A stretch of 32,750 nt of DNA from Anaerolineae bacterium (GTDB lineage: Bacteria; Chloroflexota; Anaerolineae; Promineifilales; Promineifilaceae), in the NCBI GenBank assembly GCA_023954475.1, contig JAMLHW010000025.1:1-32750 (forward strand), in the 5' to 3' direction. The position numbers and the translations under genes were made by a program. The first letter of the stretch is position 1, and every line of letters starts with the position of its first letter. Below are positions 17,167 to 25,619 of the stretch, piece after piece. Under the pieces are notes generated by a model that did no database searches, was not told where the DNA came from, and saw only the letters and a program-made list of their open reading frames with translations.

Positions 17167-19671
17167 CTATGCCTCCTTGCCACCTGGTGCGTAGGCAGGC
17201 AAGTCAAATACACGCTCATCGCTTTTGACCAGGTAATGCGGCAGCCAGACTATGCCAAACAGATCGAGATAGACATCCTTTTTATACGGTGAAACCTCGA
17301 TCTCATCGACATCGTCGGCAATTTCTGCCCATTTTTCTTCCAGATCATCAACCGCAGCCGCTTCATCGTCAGCCAATTGCTCCAGTTCCCGCTCGTATTC
17401 GGAAATCTGCTGCTTCGACTCCTCGACATCAAGGCGTGCTTTTTCGGTAAGGCGCCGTTTGGTCAATGAACTGGACACACTGCGCCGTTTTGACGTAAAG
17501 AATCCGATGACGGTTTCGATGTGTTTGCCCGTTTCCTCGCGTTTGCGTGCGGCGTGCTCGGCTTCATCTTCAGCCAATTCGCGCTCTTCGCGTTTCAGCT
17601 TCGTTTTGATGGCGTCTTCCTTGCGATCATAGGTAGCCTGCAATTTTTTCAGTTCCGCTTCAAGCAAATCGCGGGCCGCATCATCACACATTTTGTCAAA
17701 TTCGCTGTCGGTAACGTCCGGGCCGGCATAAATTTTAAGCTGTTCGTTGACCCGTACGGTGACGGTTGTATCGCGATAACCCCAATCGATGAAATCGGAT
17801 TTGAGTGAACGCAGCGCCGTGCTGTCTGACAACGGTGTGTCAACTGTGTCAAAACGCGCATCGCGCTGCGGCTGACGGGCAAAGTCGCGTTCGCTCAGCG
17901 ATTTTTGGAACAGGTAGTCGTCCCAGCGAACGACACCGCGCCGATCAGGATTGGCGACGAGTGCGGTGCGCACCAGTTCGGTAGCGAGGTTGTATTTGCG
18001 ATTTGTGAAGCGAATTTTAGCTTGTGCCAATAGTGCGGGTCGGTACAAGACACCAATTTCCTCTGCGTCGAGTGGCAGGGATGTGTGCCACGCTTCGGCC
18101 GAATCGCGCAGACGCAACTCCAACGGCCAAAAATACTCATCAGCAACAGACGGCACTTTCGGCCTGGATGCCGAGCCGGGCAAGTCCACTTTCGGTGTAG
18201 CAGAAGGTGGCGGTGCATTTGTCGGGCGCGCTGCCATCTCCGGCTGCGCAGCCAGCGCCGGTGTCAACTCTGCGCCAGCCAGCGCATTCAAATCGGGAAT
18301 GCGGTTGCGCATGATTGGCCCGGCCAGATAATTCATCGCCCACCGCGTGCCGAAAAGATGCGACTTTTTCTCGTGCACGTTGCGCGCCAGAAACACGCGT
18401 TTGCCCAGGCGCGAAATGATGTCATCATATTCACTACGCGACATCCCCTCGCCCATTGCCGATGTCAGGCCGTCGAGTAGGCGCTGCTTATCCTGATCGG
18501 TGCCCAGCTTGCCGACAAACCAGGTGCCGGCATTGCTCAACGCTTTGTAATCGACATCGACCGGATTTTGTGTCGCCAGCACAAGGCCAACACCAAAGGC
18601 GCGGGCCTGCTTGAGCATGCGCAAAATCGGTTCCTTAGATGGTGGGTTACCCGTCGGTGGCAGGTAGCCGAATATTTCATCGAAATAGACGAGTGCCCGC
18701 AGCGATGTCGTGCCTTGCTGACCGCGCATCCACGATTCAATCGCCGAATAGAGCAGCGTGACGAAGAACATGCGCTCATCTTCGCTCAGATGGGCGATGT
18801 AGAATACGGAATGGCGCGGTTTTCCTTCAGGCGTGTAGAGGATTCGGCCGATGTCCAGCGGCTCACCTTCGATCCAGGACTGAAACGCCGGTGAGGCCAT
18901 GATATTGTTCAAATCCATCGCCAGCCCAAACCGATCTTTCTCAGGGAAAAACTGATTGACGTCAAAGACACCCAGCTTCTCAAACGGCGGATTTTGCGTC
19001 TGGATAATCAATTCAGACAACGTCAAATCCTGCCCACTGCTCCATGCCTGTTCAAAGATGTTGGCAAGTAAAATGTGTTCGCGTGAGCGCACCGGATCGA
19101 TGTCTTTGAATCCGACTAAGCCGAGCAACGCCGTCACGGTACCGGAAATACGTTCGCGCAATGCTTCCTTGTTTGCGTTCCAATCGAGATCAGGCACCTC
19201 CAGTGATGCGAGGATGCTTACCGACAGGCCGGCGTCAGAGCCGGGCGTGTAGACGGCAAAGTTGACTTGTTTATCCAATCGGCCGATGCGGTCACCATCG
19301 ATCCCCCACCCCGCCAGCCCGTTTTTCCACAGGCTGGCCGTAGCGGCAGCGGCTTCCTCAATCGTTTTATCGTCACGCCGCGCCGCGTCCGGATTGATCC
19401 AAGGTGCAAAATCTTCCGGTAGCAAATCGCGAAAATGCAGCAGCGTATTGGTGATATCACCTTTGGGGTCGATCATGATCGCCGGAATGTCATTGAGTGC
19501 CGCTTCTTCAAGCAGATCAATGCAGAGACCGGTCTTGCCGGAACCGGTCATGCCGACAACAACGCAATGGGTAGTCAAATCGTCGGGATCGTAGAGAAAG
19601 GGGGCGTCTGTGCGGTCGCCGGTCGTCGGATCAACAACACCGCCAAGATAAAATTCGCCGTTTGTGTCCAT
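17167..19671 (-). CDS. HerA/FtsK-like ATP-binding protein with C-terminal coiled coil
   Basis: An 834-residue P-loop ATPase of the HerA/DUF853-like class. Walker A is GMTGSGKTG (40-48), the following strand carries MIDPKGD, Walker B is LVYFDEIFGYLPP, and a sensor-like segment reads VLATQNPVDVDYKALSNAGTW broken by the usual HerA spacing. The C-terminal third (about 620-800) is rich in Glu/Lys/Arg with long heptad patterns, a predicted coiled coil. The usual role of such proteins is DNA translocation or membrane/nucleoprotein remodelling; none is proven here. No NurA-type nuclease is adjacent. The start at 19671 follows GGAG by 6 bases; an upstream in-frame TTG (19683) overlaps that site. It is the first gene of a four-gene leftward unit. 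Confidence 0.85.
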   Translation of the reverse strand: MDTNGEFYLGGVVDPTTGDRTDAPFLYDPDDLTTHCVVVGMTGSGKTGLCIDLLEEAALNDIPAIMIDPKGDITNTLLHFRDLLPEDFAPWINPDAARRDDKTIEEAAAATASLWKNGLAGWGIDGDRIGRLDKQVNFAVYTPGSDAGLSVSILASLEVPDLDWNANKEALRERISGTVTALLGLVGFKDIDPVRSREHILLANIFEQAWSSGQDLTLSELIIQTQNPPFEKLGVFDVNQFFPEKDRFGLAMDLNNIMASPAFQSWIEGEPLDIGRILYTPEGKPRHSVFYIAHLSEDERMFFVTLLYSAIESWMRGQQGTTSLRALVYFDEIFGYLPPTGNPPSKEPILRMLKQARAFGVGLVLATQNPVDVDYKALSNAGTWFVGKLGTDQDKQRLLDGLTSAMGEGMSRSEYDDIISRLGKRVFLARNVHEKKSHLFGTRWAMNYLAGPIMRNRIPDLNALAGAELTPALAAQPEMAARPTNAPPPSATPKVDLPGSASRPKVPSVADEYFWPLELRLRDSAEAWHTSLPLDAEEIGVLYRPALLAQAKIRFTNRKYNLATELVRTALVANPDRRGVVRWDDYLFQKSLSERDFARQPQRDARFDTVDTPLSDSTALRSLKSDFIDWGYRDTTVTVRVNEQLKIYAGPDVTDSEFDKMCDDAARDLLEAELKKLQATYDRKEDAIKTKLKREERELAEDEAEHAARKREETGKHIETVIGFFTSKRRSVSSSLTKRRLTEKARLDVEESKQQISEYERELEQLADDEAAAVDDLEEKWAEIADDVDEIEVSPYKKDVYLDLFGIVWLPHYLVKSDERVFDLPAYAPGGKEA

Positions 19672-19677
19672 GAAGCG

Positions 19678-19681
19678 CTCC
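19678..19681 (-). promoter_or_regulatory. Ribosome binding site fixing the HerA-like gene start
   Basis: GGAG on the minus strand, 6 bases before ATG at 19669-19671. Confidence 0.7.
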
Positions 19682-19899
19682 AATTAGACAATCGAGATCA
19701 GAATAGTATGAATTGATGGTTGAGTCATCCATAGTTTTACATCAAGATGGGTTTACTGACGAGACAGAGCTTGCCAACCACGATGCAGAGAACGTCCGAA
19801 ACGGAGAATAATCGACCGTGAACAGTAAAGGGCAATGATAAAATGCAATCGTTTTCTGCCCTAATCAGACAACCCGTCAGCACACGCATCGCGGCGATC

Positions 19900-19929
19900 T
19901 TGTCAAAATGACACATTCTGTAATATGAT
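19900..19929 (+). promoter_or_regulatory. Candidate pckA promoter
   Basis: TTGTCA (19900-19905) and TATGAT (19924-19929) are separated by 18 bases, each one mismatch from consensus. It would give a leader of about 190 bases, long enough for regulation. Confidence 0.4.
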
Positions 19930-20118
19930 AAACATGCCAAACGTCACTCGTCATCGATTTTGCCTGACGGTATAATAATCGAGGTTTTGCAGCAATTTAT
20001 GCAGCAAACCAACCGGCTGCGGCAAGCTTGTGAAATAACCAAACATTCACTAAGCCGATTTCCACATAATCTGAGGATAATGCCTCCAAAGATAATCCGT
20101 AAACGACCCAAACCACAA

Positions 20119-20124
20119 GAGGAG
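20119..20124 (+). promoter_or_regulatory. Ribosome binding site fixing the pckA start
   Basis: GAGGAG lies just before the ATG at 20128-20130 and selects it over the open upstream extension. Confidence 0.65.
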
Positions 20125-20127
20125 CTT

Positions 20128-21717
20128 ATGTCCACTAACTTCACACTCAAACAGTACGACATTGATGTAACCAACATTGTGCGCAACGCGCGACCGCCCA
20201 TTCTCTACCAGGAAGCAATTGAGAACGAGGCTGAAGCTGCGATTGCTGATTCCGGTGCGCTAATGGTGCGTTCCGGTGCCAAAACAGGACGCAGCCCCAA
20301 AGACAAACGTATTGTCAAACATCCAGCATCCGAAGGTGATATCTGGTGGGGCTCCGTCAATATCGCCATTGAAGAGCGCACCTTTGCCGCCAACCGGGAA
20401 CGGGCTATTGATTATTTGAACACGCTCGACAAACTCTACGTCGTTGACGGATACGGCGGCTGGGATCCGAACGAGCAGATCAAAGTACGCATCATTTGCA
20501 CCCGCCCCTATCACGCGCTGTTCATGTGGAATATGCTCATTCGGCCGACTGATGAGCAATTGGCACAGTTCGGCGAACCGGATTATGTCGTGTTCAATGC
20601 CGGCCAATTCCCGGCCAATCGCTATACGACCGGTATGACCTCCAAAACCAGCGTCGATCTGTCATTCGAGCAGCAAGAAGTTGTCATTCTAGGCACAGAA
20701 TACGCCGGTGAAATGAAAAAAGGCATCTTTACGGTCATGAACTACATCATGCCCAAGAAAGGCGTTCTGTCGATGCACTGTTCTGCCAACGAAGGCGAAG
20801 ATGGCGATGTCTCGCTCTTTTTCGGCCTTTCCGGCACAGGCAAGACGACGTTATCAGCCGATCAGCGCCGCGCTTTGATCGGTGACGATGAACATTGCTG
20901 GACAGAAGAAGGTGTGTTCAACATTGAGGGCGGCTGCTACGCTAAGGCCATTGACCTTTCGGCCGAAAATGAGCCTGAAATCTACGGTGCCATCAAATTC
21001 GGTACCGTCCTCGAAAACGTCGTTTACGATGAGAAAACGCACGAGGTCGATTATCACAGCACGGCTATTACGCAAAATACACGCGCTTCCTACCCCATCG
21101 AGTTCATTCCGAACGCCAAAATCCCATGCGTTGGCGGTCATCCGCAAAACATCATCCTGCTCACAGCCGACGCCTTCGGCGTCTTGCCCCCTGTAAGTAT
21201 GCTCACGCCGGAACAAGCGATGTATCATTTCATCAGCGGCTACACGGCCAAGGTTGCCGGCACCGAAATGGGTGTCACCGAGCCACAAGCAACGTTCTCG
21301 GCCTGCTTTGGCGCAGCATTCATGGTCTGGCATCCGAGCAAATACGCGGAGCTGCTGGCAAAGAAGATGGAAGAACACAAAGCAAGAGCATGGCTGGTCA
21401 ACACCGGCTGGACAGGCGGTCCTTATGGCGTCGGTTCGCGTATCAAGCTCAAATACACGCGAGCCATCATCGACGCCATCCACGCCGGCTCGTTGGCTGA
21501 GGTTGACAAAGTCACCGACCCGATCTTTGGGTTGGCCGTGCCCACTTCATGCCGCAATGTGCCTGATGCGGTTTTGATTCCCAAGAACACGTGGAAAAAC
21601 CCGATTGCTTACGACCAACAGGCGCAAAAGCTAGCCAAACTGTTTGCCGATAACTTCGAAAAGTATAAAGAAGGCAGCAGCGACGCGATTATCAACGCCG
21701 GCCCGAAACTGATCTAG
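20128..21717 (+). CDS. pckA: Phosphoenolpyruvate carboxykinase (ATP)
   Basis: A 529-residue cytoplasmic enzyme converting oxaloacetate and ATP to phosphoenolpyruvate, ADP and CO2 (gluconeogenesis, or the reverse for CO2 fixation). Visible signatures are GRSPKDK (substrate Arg), [30 protein letters not shown] split around the P-loop GLSGTGKTT, the metal/kinase-2 region [27 protein letters not shown] and the C-terminal [16 protein letters not shown] region of ATP-type enzymes. Length fits the ATP-dependent family (about 530-540). The start is set by the nearby GAGGAG and by homology beginning at [12 protein letters not shown]. It is monocistronic, with its own promoter region and a terminator after the stop. 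Confidence 0.96.
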   Translation: MSTNFTLKQYDIDVTNIVRNARPPILYQEAIENEAEAAIADSGALMVRSGAKTGRSPKDKRIVKHPASEGDIWWGSVNIAIEERTFAANRERAIDYLNTLDKLYVVDGYGGWDPNEQIKVRIICTRPYHALFMWNMLIRPTDEQLAQFGEPDYVVFNAGQFPANRYTTGMTSKTSVDLSFEQQEVVILGTEYAGEMKKGIFTVMNYIMPKKGVLSMHCSANEGEDGDVSLFFGLSGTGKTTLSADQRRALIGDDEHCWTEEGVFNIEGGCYAKAIDLSAENEPEIYGAIKFGTVLENVVYDEKTHEVDYHSTAITQNTRASYPIEFIPNAKIPCVGGHPQNIILLTADAFGVLPPVSMLTPEQAMYHFISGYTAKVAGTEMGVTEPQATFSACFGAAFMVWHPSKYAELLAKKMEEHKARAWLVNTGWTGGPYGVGSRIKLKYTRAIIDAIHAGSLAEVDKVTDPIFGLAVPTSCRNVPDAVLIPKNTWKNPIAYDQQAQKLAKLFADNFEKYKEGSSDAIINAGPKLI

Positions 21718-21737
21718 ACACACGACGTTATTCCTTG

Positions 21738-21777
21738 CAGGTCAGAGGTCTGAGCCATCTCTGGCCTGTATTTTTCT
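21738..21777 (+). terminator. Rho-independent terminator after pckA
   Basis: CAGGTCAGAG (21738-21747) pairs with CTCTGGCCTG (21759-21768), a 10-bp stem with one G-U pair and an 11-base loop. It is followed by a U-rich run (TATTTTTCT), 20 bases after the stop codon. Confidence 0.8.
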
Positions 21778-21827
21778 CTCCGCTCTCCCTTCCAAATTGA
21801 CAACCGATTAACGGCGTATTACGGCGC

Positions 21828-21855
21828 TTGTTTCGGCCGAAAAACACCGTACAAT
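21828..21855 (+). promoter_or_regulatory. Promoter predicting a leaderless response-regulator mRNA
   Basis: TTGTTT (21828-21833) and TACAAT (21850-21855) are 16 bases apart, and only 7 bases separate the -10 from the ATG at 21863. Transcription would begin at or next to the start codon, fitting the absence of a Shine-Dalgarno. A TCGGCCGA copy (21833-21840) fills the first part of the spacer. Confidence 0.5.
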
Positions 21856-21862
21856 CGCGCTC

Positions 21863-22549
21863 ATGACTACGATCCTGATTGTCGAAGACAACGACGCCGT
21901 TGCGCTGGGCTTACGGTACGGACTAGAAAAAGAGGGCTTTACCGTGTTGCGGGCGGCCAATTCGGCCGAATCCCATCCATTGGCTGCCGACGCCGACCTG
22001 ATCATACTCGACATTCGCCTGCCTGACGGTGACGGCTTCGAACTGTGTCGCCAATTCCGCAGCCGTGGCCTCAAACAACCCATCCTGATGCTCACCGCCC
22101 GCGACGAATTGATCGACAAGGTCATTGGGCTGGAAGTCGGCGCGGACGACTACATGACCAAGCCGTTTGAGCTACGCGAGTTGATCGCCCGCATTCGCGC
22201 CCTGTTGCGACGCACCTATGGCCCCCTTTCGACGACGACCGGTGTCACGTTGCGCTTTGATGATCTGGAAATCGATCTGGCCGCACAACGCGTCACGCGC
22301 AACGGCAAAGAGATCCAGCTCACCGGAACCGAATTCAAATTGCTGGCATTCCTGGCTCAGCATCCCGATCAGCCACAGGATCGCGAAACGCTCATCGAAC
22401 AGGTTTGGGGCTATGACTATTTTGTCGGCGACGCCCGCACGGTCGATGTCCACGTGCGCAACTTGCGGCGCAAAATCGAACGCGATCCCCAAAGCCCGCA
22501 AACCATTGTCACAGTGCGCGGTTCCGGGTACAAACTAGCCGTGCGCTAA
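21863..22549 (+). CDS. OmpR/PhoB-family response regulator
   Basis: A 228-residue two-component regulator. The receiver domain has the acidic pair E8-D9, the phospho-acceptor D50 in LIILDIRLPDGDG, T78 in MLTAR and K100 in DDYMTKPF, all in place. The C-terminal winged helix (about 130-228) shows LTGTEFKLLAFLAQHP, the recognition-helix region ARTVDVHVRNLRRKIE and the final wing TVRGSGYKL. Its partner is almost surely the histidine kinase at 24044, with the PDZ gene between them. No Shine-Dalgarno is present and a -10 hexamer lies 7 bases upstream, so the mRNA may be leaderless. Two TCGGCCGA copies lie near, one in the promoter spacer. Confidence 0.94.
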   Translation: MTTILIVEDNDAVALGLRYGLEKEGFTVLRAANSAESHPLAADADLIILDIRLPDGDGFELCRQFRSRGLKQPILMLTARDELIDKVIGLEVGADDYMTKPFELRELIARIRALLRRTYGPLSTTTGVTLRFDDLEIDLAAQRVTRNGKEIQLTGTEFKLLAFLAQHPDQPQDRETLIEQVWGYDYFVGDARTVDVHVRNLRRKIERDPQSPQTIVTVRGSGYKLAVR

Positions 22550-22583
22550 TTGCACGCGCATAGTCACGCCTCTGTTAAGAATC

Positions 22584-22612
22584 CTTCACATCTCCTTTAC
22601 AACCGCTTCACT
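22584..22612 (+). promoter_or_regulatory. Three 11-bp-spaced direct repeats, candidate OmpR/PhoB-type operator
   Basis: CTTCACA (22584), CTTTACA (22595) and CTTCACT (22606) recur at exactly 11 bp. Tandem sites at one-turn spacing are typical of PhoB/OmpR-family binding. They start 35 bases after the regulator stop and about 190 before the PDZ start; a -10-like TAAACT lies at 22633-22638. Binding by the neighbouring regulator is inference. Confidence 0.5.
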
Positions 22613-22756
22613 ATTCCCACCGTAAAGCTTGCTAAACTATTTAGGTGGGTAACTACCAAGTGGAAACCGTGTTATCCTGAAGATCACAAACTTGTATTGA
22701 CTTGCGCCCGATTTCCGCAAACAACCTTGATAGTTACGCATGTGAAAATAGTTCGT

Positions 22757-22776
22757 CTGTAACCATCTGTAACCAT
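22757..22776 (+). repeat. Perfect 10-bp tandem duplication CTGTAACCAT
   Basis: CTGTAACCAT occurs at 22757-22766 and again at 22767-22776, ending just before the PDZ gene's ribosome binding site. It could be a protein-binding or RNA-level site; the function is unknown. Confidence 0.6.
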
Positions 22777-22784
22777 TGGAAATG

Positions 22785-22789
22785 AGGAG
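22785..22789 (+). promoter_or_regulatory. Ribosome binding site fixing the PDZ gene start
   Basis: AGGAG, 7 bases before the ATG at 22797. It excludes in-frame starts at 22776 (TTG), 22782 and 22791, which overlap it or are too close. Confidence 0.7.
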
Positions 22790-22796
22790 AATGTTT

Positions 22797-23927
22797 ATGA
22801 AAACCGAAAAAACGTCACGCCGACCGTATTGGCTTATTCTGATTGCGGTGATCGTTTTGGCATTGATCACCAGTGTCGTTGCGTTTGCAGCGATGCAAAA
22901 TGCAGACAACGGCGGTGATGCAGTTGTGGCCCAAGTCGATGACGGCACATCGGCCGAAACAGCAACATCGATCTATGATCAAGGTGTACTCGTCACCGGC
23001 GTCAGTGCTGACAAACCGGCAGCCGAAGCCGGCATACGACGCGGCACGATCATCTTGTCGGTCAACGGAACCGATGTCACCACAGCCGCCGAACTGAGCG
23101 AACTGGTCGCCGACGCAGCCGAAAACGGCGGCGTTGTCACGATGACGGTACTGAACAGTGCTGAACCGGAAGAGATTACCGTCACGTTGGCCGATGAAGC
23201 GCCGTATCTCGGTGTCATGCTGGACGGTATGCACGATTTCGGCCGAATGCAGACCGAATGCACCTGTGCCGACAGCACCATCCCCGCGCTGCCGCATGGC
23301 GGCAAAGGCTTCGGTCATGGTTTCACCGCACCATTCGGTGAAGGCGATTTCAACTTCGAAGCGATGACAGCCGGCGCCATGCTGATGTCGGTTGAACCCG
23401 ATTCACCGGCAGCAGCGGCGGGTCTTGAAGTAGGCGACATCATCACCGCTATCGACGATACCGCCGTTGACTCAGTCGATGCCCTCGTTGCAGCCGTTGC
23501 CGAACTGACGCCGGGTGATCGCGTCACGCTCACTATTCAGCGCGAAGGCGAAGAAATGAGCGCCATTCTGGTGCTCGGTGTACACCCGGATGATGCAACG
23601 CGCGGTTTCCTCGGCGTTTCCGTCGGGCCATCCATCAATATCGAGCAGTTTTCCAGCGGTCAATTACCCGAAGGCGCGCTGCCGTTCAGCCTGGAAGAGT
23701 TGGAGAAGATGTTCCCTGAAGGGTTCGACAGTGAAACATTCGGCGAGTTCTTCGCCCCTGACGGCACTATCGACCCGGAGGCGTTGCAGGAATTCTTCGA
23801 CTCGCACTTCGGCGAAAACGGTGCGTTTAACTTCCATGATCTCGAAAAGATGTTCCCGCACGGCTTCGGTGGTTTTGACGGGTTTGTTCCTGAATTTACG
23901 CCGGACACAGATGCCAACAACGCCTAG
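22797..23927 (+). CDS. Membrane-anchored PDZ-domain protein between regulator and kinase
   Basis: A 376-residue protein with a basic N-terminus and a membrane helix or uncleaved signal (about 11-33), then extracytoplasmic domains. PDZ 1 spans about 58-133 (VLVTGVSADKPAAEAGI) and PDZ 2 about 136-262 (AMLMSVEPDSPAAAAGL). PDZ 2 is interrupted after YLGVMLDG by a 40-residue insertion with CTC (155-157) and a His/Gly/Phe-rich stretch. The C-terminal 110 residues begin like a third PDZ (FLGVSVGPS) but continue as an acidic, Phe-rich tail with the motif LEKMFPxGF twice (302-310, 349-357). No protease domain is present, so it is not a DegP/HtrA enzyme. Its position suggests it senses or binds misfolded or C-terminal peptides for the two-component pair. 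That is inference. Confidence 0.85.
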   Translation: MKTEKTSRRPYWLILIAVIVLALITSVVAFAAMQNADNGGDAVVAQVDDGTSAETATSIYDQGVLVTGVSADKPAAEAGIRRGTIILSVNGTDVTTAAELSELVADAAENGGVVTMTVLNSAEPEEITVTLADEAPYLGVMLDGMHDFGRMQTECTCADSTIPALPHGGKGFGHGFTAPFGEGDFNFEAMTAGAMLMSVEPDSPAAAAGLEVGDIITAIDDTAVDSVDALVAAVAELTPGDRVTLTIQREGEEMSAILVLGVHPDDATRGFLGVSVGPSINIEQFSSGQLPEGALPFSLEELEKMFPEGFDSETFGEFFAPDGTIDPEALQEFFDSHFGENGAFNFHDLEKMFPHGFGGFDGFVPEFTPDTDANNA

Positions 23928-23956
23928 CGATACCCCGTTTACGTTTGTGTGACTAC

Positions 23957-24004
23957 AGGTGACAGTCACTTAGAGCGAACATTGCTTGCCAGTGACTGCC
24001 ACCT
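23957..24004. repeat. Inverted repeat between the PDZ and kinase genes
   Basis: AGGTGACAGTCACT (23957-23970) and AGTGACTGCCACCT (23991-24004) are complementary at 13 of 14 positions with a 20-base loop. No T-run follows, so it may be an operator or an RNA element rather than a simple terminator. Confidence 0.55.
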
Positions 24005-24031
24005 TCAGTAGCAAGCCGATACCTTCCGCTC

Positions 24032-24037
24032 TACAAT
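24032..24037 (+). promoter_or_regulatory. -10 hexamer adjoining the histidine kinase start
   Basis: TACAAT lies 6 bases before the ATG at 24044, the same layout as upstream of the response regulator. No good -35 or Shine-Dalgarno is seen. A leaderless transcript is possible. Confidence 0.4.
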
Positions 24038-24043
24038 AGCGTC

Positions 24044-25522
24044 ATGTTACGCTCAGTCCGTTGGCGGCTTATTCTAAACAGTATCGTCATCAGCCTGGCG
24101 GCCATTCTGGCTGTCGGGCTGGTTTCGCTTGCACTGGTGAGCGCCTATTTTGAGCAGCAGGAACGCGACTATCTGGAAGCACAGGCGAGCGTCTTCATGC
24201 CGTCAGTGACGCAGGCATTGCGCCACAACAACAATCGTGACTTGAATCAGGTGCTGGCCATTGCCAGTCTGCTCAACCAGGTGCGCATTCGGGTCATTGA
24301 TCAAAACGGTGCAGTTGTTGCCGATTCCGGGTCGCGTTCAGCCCTAACCTATTTTGACGAATCCATGCTGCAATCGCCGGAGTTGTTTTTCGGCTTCGTG
24401 ATGGGGCAAGGTGGACGCATCACCGATTTCAGTCCATTTCTCACGGAAAGCGACGCATCGGCCGATCATTCAGCGCAAGAAGCATTGACGAGTACATCCG
24501 ACACGACATTGGAAGTAGCGCTATTGCGGGGCGATCAAAACGTCGGTCACGTCGAGTTTTCTGAAGGACCAGCGGTAGGCGAAGGAACGATTCGCAGCAT
24601 CCAACTCGCGCTGCTGGGAAGCAGTTTAATCGCTTTGCTTCTCGCAATCGTTATCGGCATGCTCTCAGCACGCCAGGTAACACGGCCACTGACCGCGTTG
24701 GGAGCGGCAGCCGACCGCATGGGTAGCAACGATCTGACGGCACGCGCGCCGGGCAGCAAGCTGGCTGAATACGATCAACTCGCCACTCAATTCAACCGCA
24801 TGGCCGATCAACTCGGCGGCACGATTGAACGACTCGAAGCAGAACGCGCCATTTTGCGGCGCATGATTGCCGACGCCAGCCACGAATTGCGCACGCCCCT
24901 GACAGCATTGCGCACGTTTAATGAGTTGCTGGCTGACGAAGTTTCGGCCGAATCTGATGCCGCCACCTTTGTCCATGAAAGCAACGCGCAAATCAACCAG
25001 TTGGAGCAGATGACGACGAGCATGCTCGATTTGAGCCGGCTAGAAGCCCGGCTCAGTGGCACCGATTTTGTCGTTGTCGATGTGCGTCGTGCTGTTGACC
25101 AGGCTGTACAGACATTGCGACCACTTGCCGATGAGAAGGGACAAACGCTGACGCTGCTGTTGCCGACAGCGGCCGTTGCCTATCCACACGACCCAACCGC
25201 GCTGCAACAAGCCATCAGCAACCTGTTGCACAATGCGATCAAATACTCCGGAGACGGTGGCCATATCGCCGTTGCCATGCGAAAGGATGATCGGGGCATT
25301 CACATTGCCATCCAGGACGATGGCGACGGCATTGCGGCAGCCGATCAACCGTATATTTTCAACCGCTTTTACCGTTCCCCACAACAGGCAGCCGGCGGCA
25401 CCGGACTGGGTTTGAGCATTGCCCGCGAGATTGTCGCCATCCACGGCGGCGAAATCGCGTTTACCACCGCACCGGATGTCGGTACGACGTTTACGATTTC
25501 ATTGCCACCTGTTGCACAGTGA
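24044..25522 (+). CDS. Sensor histidine kinase
   Basis: A 492-residue membrane kinase. Helix 1 (about 9-35) and helix 2 (about 186-208) flank an extracytoplasmic sensor domain of about 150 residues. A HAMP linker follows (ARQVTRPLTALGAAADRM). The dimerisation domain has the phospho-acceptor H280 in DASHELRTPLTAL. The ATPase domain shows the N box NLLHNAIKYS, G1 DDGDGI, F box FNRFYRS and G2 GGTGLGLSI. All catalytic motifs are intact. It should phosphorylate the OmpR-type regulator at 21863. It lies 116 bases after the PDZ gene, with a possible promoter of its own. Confidence 0.95.
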   Translation: MLRSVRWRLILNSIVISLAAILAVGLVSLALVSAYFEQQERDYLEAQASVFMPSVTQALRHNNNRDLNQVLAIASLLNQVRIRVIDQNGAVVADSGSRSALTYFDESMLQSPELFFGFVMGQGGRITDFSPFLTESDASADHSAQEALTSTSDTTLEVALLRGDQNVGHVEFSEGPAVGEGTIRSIQLALLGSSLIALLLAIVIGMLSARQVTRPLTALGAAADRMGSNDLTARAPGSKLAEYDQLATQFNRMADQLGGTIERLEAERAILRRMIADASHELRTPLTALRTFNELLADEVSAESDAATFVHESNAQINQLEQMTTSMLDLSRLEARLSGTDFVVVDVRRAVDQAVQTLRPLADEKGQTLTLLLPTAAVAYPHDPTALQQAISNLLHNAIKYSGDGGHIAVAMRKDDRGIHIAIQDDGDGIAAADQPYIFNRFYRSPQQAAGGTGLGLSIAREIVAIHGGEIAFTTAPDVGTTFTISLPPVAQ

Positions 25523-25583
25523 GTGGATTAACAGGCAGCATCCCTGTTCGCCACGCATCTTCGGCGCATCACTAAACGAAAAA

Positions 25584-25612
25584 TTGCAAATGTCATAACA
25601 TTATAATATCAT
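25584..25612 (+). promoter_or_regulatory. Promoter for the candidate small RNA
   Basis: TTGCAA (25584-25589) and TATCAT (25607-25612) are 17 bases apart in an AT-rich patch, placing the start near 25619-25622, where the first RNA stem begins. A perfect TATAAT (25602-25607) overlaps it. Confidence 0.5.
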
Positions 25613-25619
25613 ATCGTTA

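Larger units (their letters stand above)
19672..20127. other. Divergent intergenic region between HerA-like gene and pckA
   Basis: About 456 bases with no supported gene. It must hold promoters for both directions. Visible elements are an interrupted inverted repeat AGGGCA/TGCCCT (19829-19834 and 19857-19862), two direct copies of TGCAGCAA 12 bp apart (19988 and 20000) and a second -10-like TATAAT at 19971-19976 without a good -35. A frame extending pckA upstream to 19960 is open but shows no pckA homology. No minus-strand promoter for the HerA-like gene was convincing. Confidence 0.5.

Noticed and set aside
17167-19671. HerA-like ATPase as part of an antiphage defence system
   Set aside because: No SIR2, NurA, DUF4297 or other effector partner is adjacent; neighbours are an SDR, an epimerase and a methyltransferase-like protein.
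19960-20127. An N-terminal extension of pckA by 56 residues
   Set aside because: The extension has no pckA homology, the ATG at 20128 has a good Shine-Dalgarno and yields the usual family length.
22797-23927. DegP/HtrA-type protease
   Set aside because: Two PDZ domains are present but no trypsin-like domain or catalytic His-Asp-Ser set.
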